Assembly (NCBI RefSeq): GCF_034314105.1
Contig: NZ_JAVIWJ010000001.1
Span: forward strand, 4,874,501 to 4,938,500
Direction: 5' to 3'
DNA length: 64,000 bases
DNA from: Pseudomonas sp. AB6
GTDB lineage: Bacteria > Pseudomonadota > Gammaproteobacteria > Pseudomonadales > Pseudomonadaceae
Part shown: piece after piece, positions 58,114-64,000 of the stretch
How positions within the stretch are numbered: the first letter of the stretch is position 1
Layout: each line of letters begins with the position of its first letter
Notes under the pieces: generated by a model
Told to the model about the DNA's origin: nothing
Seen by the model: only the letters and a program-made list of their open reading frames with translations
Databases searched by the model: none
Program-made: the position numbers and the translations under genes

Positions 58114-59595
58114 ATGAGCAAAGAAGTACTGCTGGTTGTTGAGTCGGTGTCCAATGAAAAGGGCGTTCCGGCAGGTGTTATTTTTGAAGCGCTGGAGCTG
58201 GCTCTTGCCACCGCTACCAAAAAGCGTTTTGAGGATGAAGTCGAACTGCGTGTGGAGATTAATCGCCAGACGGGTAATTACGAGACGTTCCGACGCTGGA
58301 CAGTTGTTGAAGATGAAGATCTCGACGACCCGGCGCATGAATTGGCTGTAGATCAAGCTCAGGAAAAACAGCCGGGTGCAGTTGCCGGTGATGTAGTTGA
58401 AATTAAAATCGACTCCATTGAGTTCGGTCGAATCGCTGCGCAGACTGCTAAACAGGTCATCGTGCAGAAGGTTCGTGAAGCTGAACGCGCTCAAGTGGTA
58501 GATGCCTACCGCGAGCGTCTGGGTGAAATCATTTCGGGTACTGTTAAAAAGGTTACGCGTGACAATGTCATCGTCGACCTTGGCAACAATGCCGAAGCGT
58601 TGCTAGCGCGTGAAGACATTATTTCGCGGGAAACTTTCCGCGTAGGTGTTCGCGTTCGTGCACTGCTTAAAGAAATTCGCACTGAAAACCGTGGGCCTCA
58701 GTTGATTCTGTCGCGTACTGCGCCAGAGATGCTGATTGAGTTGTTCCGGATCGAAGTACCGGAAATCTCCGAAGGGCTCATTGAGGTGATGGCTGCCTCA
58801 CGTGACCCGGGTTCGCGTGCAAAAATCGCTGTTCGCTCCAAAGACAAGCGAATTGATCCGCAGGGTGCTTGTATAGGCATGCGTGGTTCGCGCGTTCAGG
58901 CTGTTTCTGGCGAACTGGGCGGAGAGCGTGTGGACATCGTGCTTTGGGACGATAACCCTGCACAGTTCGTAATTAACGCCATGTCGCCTGCTGAAGTGGC
59001 GGCGATTATCGTCGACGAAGATGCCCACGCAATGGACATCGCCGTTGGCGCAGACAATCTGGCTCAGGCCATTGGTCGCGGCGGTCAGAACGTTCGTTTG
59101 GCTAGCCAGTTGACTGGTTGGACCCTGAACGTCATGACCGAATCAGACATCCAGGCCAAGCAGCAGGCAGAGACCGGCGATATCTTGCGTAACTTTATCG
59201 AAGAGCTGGAAGTCGATGAAGACCTTGCCCAAGTGCTGGTTGATGAAGGCTTTACTAGCCTGGAAGAGATTGCCTACGTACCGTTGGAAGAAATGCTCAA
59301 CATCGACGGCTTTGACGAAGAAACCGTCAACGAGCTTCGCGCTCGGGCCAAGGATCGGTTGTTGACTAAAGCCATCGCTACTGAGGAAAAGCTGGCAGAC
59401 GCCCATCCGGCCGAAGACCTGCTCTCGCTTGAGGGTATGGACAAGGATTTGGCGATGGAACTGGCGGTGCGCGGCGTAGTTACCCGCGAAGACCTGGCCG
59501 AGCAGTCTATTGACGACCTGCTCGACATCGACGGCATTGACGATATTCGTGCCGGCAAGTTGATCATGGCCGCCCGAGCCCATTGGTTCGAGTAA
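58114..59595 (+). CDS. nusA: Transcription termination/antitermination factor NusA
   Basis: A 493-residue factor that binds RNA polymerase. An N-terminal polymerase-binding domain, an S1 domain (SGTVKKVTRDNVIVDLGNNAEALL), two KH domains (DPQGACIGMRGSRVQAVSGEL and LAQAIGRGGQNVRLASQL) and two C-terminal acidic repeats (LLSLEGMDKDL and LLDIDGIDDI) are in order. The ATG at 58114 gives the family N-terminus MSKEVLLVVESVSNEKGV. Confidence 0.97.
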   Translation: MSKEVLLVVESVSNEKGVPAGVIFEALELALATATKKRFEDEVELRVEINRQTGNYETFRRWTVVEDEDLDDPAHELAVDQAQEKQPGAVAGDVVEIKIDSIEFGRIAAQTAKQVIVQKVREAERAQVVDAYRERLGEIISGTVKKVTRDNVIVDLGNNAEALLAREDIISRETFRVGVRVRALLKEIRTENRGPQLILSRTAPEMLIELFRIEVPEISEGLIEVMAASRDPGSRAKIAVRSKDKRIDPQGACIGMRGSRVQAVSGELGGERVDIVLWDDNPAQFVINAMSPAEVAAIIVDEDAHAMDIAVGADNLAQAIGRGGQNVRLASQLTGWTLNVMTESDIQAKQQAETGDILRNFIEELEVDEDLAQVLVDEGFTSLEEIAYVPLEEMLNIDGFDEETVNELRARAKDRLLTKAIATEEKLADAHPAEDLLSLEGMDKDLAMELAVRGVVTREDLAEQSIDDLLDIDGIDDIRAGKLIMAARAHWFE

Positions 59596-59622
59596 GTAGG
59601 CGCGGCCTGAGGAGAGAAGTGC

Positions 59623-62145
59623 ATGACGCAAGTCACGGTGAAAGAACTGGCCACAGTGGTCGACACACCGGTAGAGCGCCTGTTACAGCAGATGCGTGAG
59701 GCAGGTCTGCCGCACACCGCCGCCGAGCAAGTTGTGACCGACATAGAGAAACAAGCCCTGTTGACGCATTTGAAAAGCGGTCACAAGGCTAAAGTGGAAG
59801 AGCCACGCAAGATCACTTTGCAGCGCAAAACCACTAGCACCCTGCGCGTTGCTGGAAGTAAGAGCATTAGCGTTGAAGTACGCAAGAAGAAAGTTTTTGT
59901 ACAGCGCAGCCCGGAAGAAATCGAAGCCGAGCGCAAGCGCGAGCTTGATGATCGTCGTGCTGTAGAAAACGCTGCGCGTCAGAAGACTGAAGAAGAAGCT
60001 AAGCGTCGTAACGAAGAAGATTCGCGCAATCAGCCTGCTGCTGCGCAATCGACTCCAGCCGTTGCCGCCGCTCCGGCACCTGCTCCAGTTGCTGAACCTG
60101 TGCGTGAAGCGCCGGTTGCAGCTACTCCAGTTGCTGATGCGCGCAAAAGAAACGACGAGCAGCGTCGTCCAGATAAGCCACGTGCCGATGACAACAATCG
60201 TCGTAGCACCGGTGGTGATGGCGACCGTAAAAACGCGCCGCATCGCGCCTCTGTTAAAGAGAAAGCGCCTGCACCACGCGTTGCGCCTCGTACCACCGAC
60301 GAAGAAAGCGACAGCTTTCGTCGTGGCGGTCGCGGCAAGGCCAAGTTGAAGAAGCGTAATGCTCACGGTTTCCAGAGCCCAACCGGCCCTGTTGTTCGTG
60401 ACGTTGCTATCGGCGAGACCATTACTGTCGGCGAGTTGTCAGCGCAGATGTCGGTCAAGGCTGCTGAAGTCATCAAGTTCATGTTCAAGATGGGTACTCC
60501 GGTGACCATCAACCAGGTACTGGATCAGGAAACTGCCCAGTTGATTGCTGAAGAGTTGGGCCACAAGGTCAGACTGGTCAGTGACAATGCCCTGGAAGAT
60601 TCGTTGGCCGAATCGCTGAAGTTTGAAGGAGAGACGTTCTCCCGTGCGCCAGTAGTGACCGTAATGGGTCACGTTGACCATGGTAAAACCTCGCTGCTCG
60701 ACTACATCCGTCGTGCCAAGGTTGCAGCTGGCGAAGCCGGTGGCATCACCCAGCACATTGGTGCATACCACGTTGAAACTGACCGTGGCATGGTGACTTT
60801 CCTTGACACCCCTGGTCACGCTGCGTTTACCGCAATGCGTGCCCGTGGTGCCAAGGCCACCGACATCGTGATTCTGGTAGTTGCTGCGGACGACGGCGTT
60901 ATGCCGCAGACCATCGAAGCTGTTCAACATGCCAAGGCCGCCGGTGTTCCGTTGGTTGTAGCAGTGAACAAAATCGACAAGCCGGGTGCTGATCTTGATC
61001 GTATCCGTAGCGAACTGTCTGTTTACGGCGTTACGTCAGAAGAATGGGGTGGCGACACGCCTTTCGTCTCAGTCTCCGCGAAAGTGGGTACTGGTGTAGA
61101 CGAACTGCTCGAAGCCGTCCTGTTGCAAGCCGAAGTACTGGAACTAAAAGCGACTCCATCGGCTCCTGGCCGTGGTGTAGTAGTTGAATCGCGTCTCGAC
61201 AAAGGTCGTGGCCCGGTTGCAACTGTTCTGGTTCAAGACGGTACGTTGCGCCAAGGCGACATGGTGCTGGTGGGTTCGAACTATGGCCGCATTCGCGCCA
61301 TGCTCGACGAGAACGGCAAATCGATCAAGGAAGCTGGTCCTTCCATCCCTGTCGAGATCCTCGGCCTGGACGGTACCCCGGAAGCTGGTGACGAACTCAG
61401 CGTGCTGTCGGACGAGAAGAAAGCCCGTGAAGTGGCTTTGTTCCGTCAAGGCAAATACCGTGAAGTCAAACTAGCGCGCGCTCATGCTGGCAAGCTGGAA
61501 AACATCTTCGAGAACATGGGCCAGGAAGAGAAGAAGACGCTTAATATCGTCCTCAAATCTGATGTCCGTGGTTCGTTGGAAGCGTTGAACGGTGCCTTGA
61601 ATGGCCTGGGCAACGACGAAGTGCAAGTGCGAGTGGTCGGTGGCGGTGTCGGTGGTATCACCGAGAGCGACGCTAACCTGGCATTGGCTTCCAACGCTGT
61701 ACTGTTTGGCTTCAACGTGCGTGCCGATTCTGGCGCTCGCAAGATAGTCGAGCAGGAAGGTCTGGATATGCGTTATTACAACGTAATCTACGACATTATC
61801 GAAGACGTCAAGAAAGCCCTCACCGGTATGCTTGGCAGCGACGTTCGGGAAAATATCCTGGGTATCGCGGAAGTACGTGACGTGTTCCGTTCGCCGAAGT
61901 TTGGCGCGATCGCTGGTTGCATGGTTCTTGAAGGTGTTGTTCACCGTAACCGTCCAATCCGTGTACTGCGTGAAGACATCGTTATCTTCGAAGGCGAGCT
62001 GGAATCCCTGCGCCGCTTTAAAGATGACGCTTCCGAAGTACGTGCCGGCATGGAATGCGGTATAGGCGTGAAGAGCTACAACGACGTCAAGGCCGGTGAC
62101 AAGATCGAAGTCTTTGAGAAGGTCCAAGTGGCTCGCAGCCTCTAA
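59623..62145 (+). CDS. infB: Translation initiation factor IF-2
   Basis: An 840-residue GTPase that brings initiator tRNA to the 30S subunit. The N-terminal IF2N domain (VTVKELATVVDTPVERLLQQM) is followed by a long linker rich in K, E, R, A and P, and a second IF2N module (VGELSAQMSVKAAEVIKF). The G domain has GHVDHGKTSL, DTPGHAAF and NKIDKP, and the C-terminal fMet-tRNA-binding domain completes it. Downstream internal starts producing a shorter form are known in E. coli but were not assessed here. Confidence 0.98.
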   Translation: MTQVTVKELATVVDTPVERLLQQMREAGLPHTAAEQVVTDIEKQALLTHLKSGHKAKVEEPRKITLQRKTTSTLRVAGSKSISVEVRKKKVFVQRSPEEIEAERKRELDDRRAVENAARQKTEEEAKRRNEEDSRNQPAAAQSTPAVAAAPAPAPVAEPVREAPVAATPVADARKRNDEQRRPDKPRADDNNRRSTGGDGDRKNAPHRASVKEKAPAPRVAPRTTDEESDSFRRGGRGKAKLKKRNAHGFQSPTGPVVRDVAIGETITVGELSAQMSVKAAEVIKFMFKMGTPVTINQVLDQETAQLIAEELGHKVRLVSDNALEDSLAESLKFEGETFSRAPVVTVMGHVDHGKTSLLDYIRRAKVAAGEAGGITQHIGAYHVETDRGMVTFLDTPGHAAFTAMRARGAKATDIVILVVAADDGVMPQTIEAVQHAKAAGVPLVVAVNKIDKPGADLDRIRSELSVYGVTSEEWGGDTPFVSVSAKVGTGVDELLEAVLLQAEVLELKATPSAPGRGVVVESRLDKGRGPVATVLVQDGTLRQGDMVLVGSNYGRIRAMLDENGKSIKEAGPSIPVEILGLDGTPEAGDELSVLSDEKKAREVALFRQGKYREVKLARAHAGKLENIFENMGQEEKKTLNIVLKSDVRGSLEALNGALNGLGNDEVQVRVVGGGVGGITESDANLALASNAVLFGFNVRADSGARKIVEQEGLDMRYYNVIYDIIEDVKKALTGMLGSDVRENILGIAEVRDVFRSPKFGAIAGCMVLEGVVHRNRPIRVLREDIVIFEGELESLRRFKDDASEVRAGMECGIGVKSYNDVKAGDKIEVFEKVQVARSL

Positions 62146-62217
62146 GCCGCGAGCTTCAAGAGCCATGGTCGACCCCAGCATGCAAATGCCAAGCGGTCGT
62201 TCATGGGCTCTAAACGC

Positions 62218-62252
62218 AACGCCCGGTCTGACTTTTGTCAGGCCGGGCGTTT
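62218..62252 (+). terminator. Hairpin terminator between infB and rbfA
   Basis: A 15-bp stem AACGCCCGGTCTGAC with its complement (one G-T pair), loop TTTT, followed by TTT. Probably a partial terminator, since rbfA and truB follow. Confidence 0.8.
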
Positions 62253-62304
62253 GCCGCTTTCAGACCGCGAGGGTTTCGCCCTAGGTCGGTGACAGGTAGT
62301 AGAC

Positions 62305-62733
62305 ATGGCAAAAGAATATAGCCGTACCCAACGTATTGGCGATCAGATGCAGCGTGAGCTGGCTCAGTTGATCCGCCGCGAAATCAAAGACCCGCGTGTC
62401 GGTCTGGTGACCATTACCGCCGTCGACGTCAGTCGTGACGTCGGTCATGCCAAGATTTTCATGACGGTGATGGGGCAAGACAGCGCCGAAGAAATTGCGC
62501 AGACCATCAAAGTGCTTAACTCGGCAGCAGGTTTCTTGCGCATGCAGTTGGCTCGCGAAATGAAACTGCGCAGCGTTCCGCAGTTGCACTTCCACTACGA
62601 CGAAAGTGTCGTGCGTGGTGCTCATCTGTCAGCGCTCATCGAGCGTGCCGTTGCCGAAGATGGTCAGCACCCGGTAGGCGCTCCGCAAAGCATTACGCCA
62701 GACAGTGACAAGCCAGAAACCAGCAAGGAGTAA
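62305..62733 (+). CDS. rbfA: 30S ribosome-binding factor RbfA
   Basis: A 142-residue KH-like cold-adaptation and 16S maturation factor: RTQRIGDQMQRELAQLIRREIKDPRVGLVTITAVDVSRD, then LRMQLAREMKLRSVPQLHFHYDES. The C-terminal tail is unstructured. It is in the conserved infB-rbfA-truB order. Confidence 0.96.
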   Translation: MAKEYSRTQRIGDQMQRELAQLIRREIKDPRVGLVTITAVDVSRDVGHAKIFMTVMGQDSAEEIAQTIKVLNSAAGFLRMQLAREMKLRSVPQLHFHYDESVVRGAHLSALIERAVAEDGQHPVGAPQSITPDSDKPETSKE

Positions 62734-62738
62734 CGCAC

Positions 62739-63656
62739 ATGGCCCAGGTCAAGCGTATACGCCGCAATGTCAGTGGGATCATCCTGCTTGACAAGCCTCT
62801 GGGATTTACCTCCAACGCTGCGTTGCAGAAAGTTCGTTGGTTGCTTAACGCGCAGAAGGCTGGGCACACTGGCAGTCTTGATCCCCTTGCAACCGGTGTA
62901 TTACCGTTATGCTTTGGCGAAGCTACCAAGTTTTCCCAATATTTGCTCGATTCGGACAAAGCATACGAAACCAGAATGCAGTTGGGCAAAACCACCACCA
63001 CCGCCGATGCGGAAGGCGATGTGCTACAAGTTCGTCCGGTAACCGTTGGTCGCGCCGATATCGAATTGGTTTTACCGGGTTTTCGCGGTGAAATCAGTCA
63101 GATACCGCCGATGTACTCTGCGCTAAAGCGGGATGGGCAACCTTTATACAAGTTAGCCAGAGCCGGGGAAGTGGTGGAGCGCGAACCGCGTTCTGTTACT
63201 ATTGCGCGCTTGGAATTACTTGAGTGCGAAGCAGATACAGCGTGTCTCGCAGTTGACTGCACCAAAGGCACCTATATCCGCACATTGGTTGAGGATATTG
63301 GCGAAAAGCTAGGGTGTGGCGCTTACGTTGCTGAGTTGCGCCGTACCCAGGCCGGTCCTTTCAGCTTGGCACAAACAGTGACGCTGGAAGAGTTGGAGCA
63401 AGTACACGCCGACGGCGGCAACGAAGCGGTTGATCGCTTCTTGATGCCATCGGACAGTGGTTTGCTGCATTGGCCGCTGCTTCAATTTTCGGAACACAGT
63501 TCGTTCTACTGGTTGCATGGTCAGCCAGTCAGAGCACCGGATGCACCGCAATTCGGCATGGTTCGCGTGCAAGATCATGAAGGTCGCTTCATCGGTATTG
63601 GTGAAGTGAGTGAAGACGGGCGCATCGCGCCGCGTCGATTGATTCGGTCAGAATGA
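62739..63656 (+). CDS. truB: tRNA pseudouridine-55 synthase
   Basis: A 305-residue pseudouridine synthase that modifies U55 in the T loop of tRNAs. The catalytic aspartate lies in GHTGSLDPLATGVLPLCFG (about residues 45-63). Other features are GEISQIPPMYSALKRDGQPLYKLAR and CTKGTYIRTLVEDIGEKLG, then a C-terminal PUA-like domain. It starts 5 nt after rbfA. Confidence 0.96.
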   Translation: MAQVKRIRRNVSGIILLDKPLGFTSNAALQKVRWLLNAQKAGHTGSLDPLATGVLPLCFGEATKFSQYLLDSDKAYETRMQLGKTTTTADAEGDVLQVRPVTVGRADIELVLPGFRGEISQIPPMYSALKRDGQPLYKLARAGEVVEREPRSVTIARLELLECEADTACLAVDCTKGTYIRTLVEDIGEKLGCGAYVAELRRTQAGPFSLAQTVTLEELEQVHADGGNEAVDRFLMPSDSGLLHWPLLQFSEHSSFYWLHGQPVRAPDAPQFGMVRVQDHEGRFIGIGEVSEDGRIAPRRLIRSE

Positions 63657-63774
63657 CCGAACGAGGGTGGCTGTCAGTAGGCGCGGTCACAACTCATTTT
63701 AAAATACGGGGGTTTGCCCTCGGCCTATTGAAATCGTCTCTCTCGAGCGGTTTCCGTGATTAAGGATTGCCCAC

Positions 63775-64000
63775 ATGGCACTCAGCGTTGAAGAAAAAGC
63801 TCAAATCGTTGCCGACTACCAGCAAGCTGTTGGTGATACTGGCTCACCAGAAGTGCAAGTTGCACTGCTGACCGCCAACATCAACAAATTGCAGGGTCAC
63901 TTCAAGATCAACGGTAAAGATCACCACTCACGTCGTGGTCTGATCCGCATGGTAAACCAGCGTCGCAAGCTGTTGGATTACCTGAAAGGCAAAGAAGTTA
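63775..64000 (+). CDS. rpsO: 30S ribosomal protein S15, N-terminal part
   Basis: 75 codons before the window edge: MALSVEEKAQIVADYQ, then GDTGSPEVQVALLT and HHSRRGLIRMVNQRRKLLDYLKG, the S15 signature. The full protein is about 89 residues. S15 organises the central domain of 16S rRNA and usually regulates its own mRNA. The 118-nt gap after truB probably contains its own promoter. Confidence 0.97.
   Translation, partial: MALSVEEKAQIVADYQQAVGDTGSPEVQVALLTANINKLQGHFKINGKDHHSRRGLIRMVNQRRKLLDYLKGKEV

Overview
The window is a stretch of chromosome from a Pseudomonas other than P. aeruginosa, probably of the P. fluorescens/P. syringae lineage. The evidence is the gene order (smpB-ratA-rnfH-bamE/fur-recN-grpE-dnaK-dnaJ-dapB-carAB-greA, then rlmE-ftsH-folP-glmM-tpiA-secG-tRNA-Leu-metY-rimP-nusA-infB-rbfA-truB-rpsO), the protein sequences, the tmRNA tag ANDENYGQEFALAA, and the REPIN-like GTAGGAGC/GGGAGCGAAC inverted repeats between operons. 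The species cannot be fixed from sequence alone.

Layout. 1-3.25 kb: the tail of a hexarate (galactarate/glucarate) operon, with an aldehyde dehydrogenase C-terminus, an MFS hexarate transporter and galactarate dehydratase. 3.4-5.8 kb: a zinc alcohol dehydrogenase, a hemerythrin-like protein and a small exported two-cysteine protein. 6.2-14.3 kb: a complete type I-F CRISPR-Cas operon (cas1, cas2-3, csy1-csy4). 14.45-16.16 kb: its array of 29 repeats and 28 spacers, exactly 60 nt apart, with the leader next to csy4. 16.36-25.66 kb: a genomic island inserted at the 3' end of ssrA (tmRNA). It carries an unusual type I restriction-modification operon, hsdM-rhuM-hsdM-hsdS-hsdR, and the wreck of the integrase that presumably brought it in. 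A displaced copy of the ssrA 3' end sits at the far border beside what looks like the original ssrA terminator, so the CRISPR locus lies outside this island and was acquired separately.

25.66-36 kb: ssrA, a second copy of the small two-cysteine protein, then the L- and D-lactate utilisation operon (lldP, lutA, lutB, lutC and a large FAD/Fe-S D-lactate dehydrogenase). The operon is divergent from its GntR-family regulator lldR, and a perfect LldR-type palindrome lies between them. 35.5-44.8 kb: smpB, ratA, rnfH, bamE, fur, recN (LexA box upstream), then the heat-shock operon grpE-dnaK-dnaJ (near-consensus sigma-32 promoter) and dapB. 45-50.6 kb: carA (UUG start, leader with an intrinsic terminator), carB, greA and a small membrane protein. 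50.6-64 kb: yhbY, rlmE, ftsH, folP, glmM, tpiA, secG, two tRNAs and the metY-rimP-nusA-infB-rbfA-truB-rpsO translation/transcription operon, cut in rpsO by the window end.

The region from 5.8 to 25.7 kb is a defence zone. The type I-F system gives adaptive immunity, and its Csy4 keeps both catalytic residues (His29, Ser148). The restriction operon encodes two intact but diverged methyltransferase subunits with a RhuM-family protein between them and only one specificity subunit. That two-M arrangement is the least ordinary object here. Everything else is core metabolism and housekeeping.
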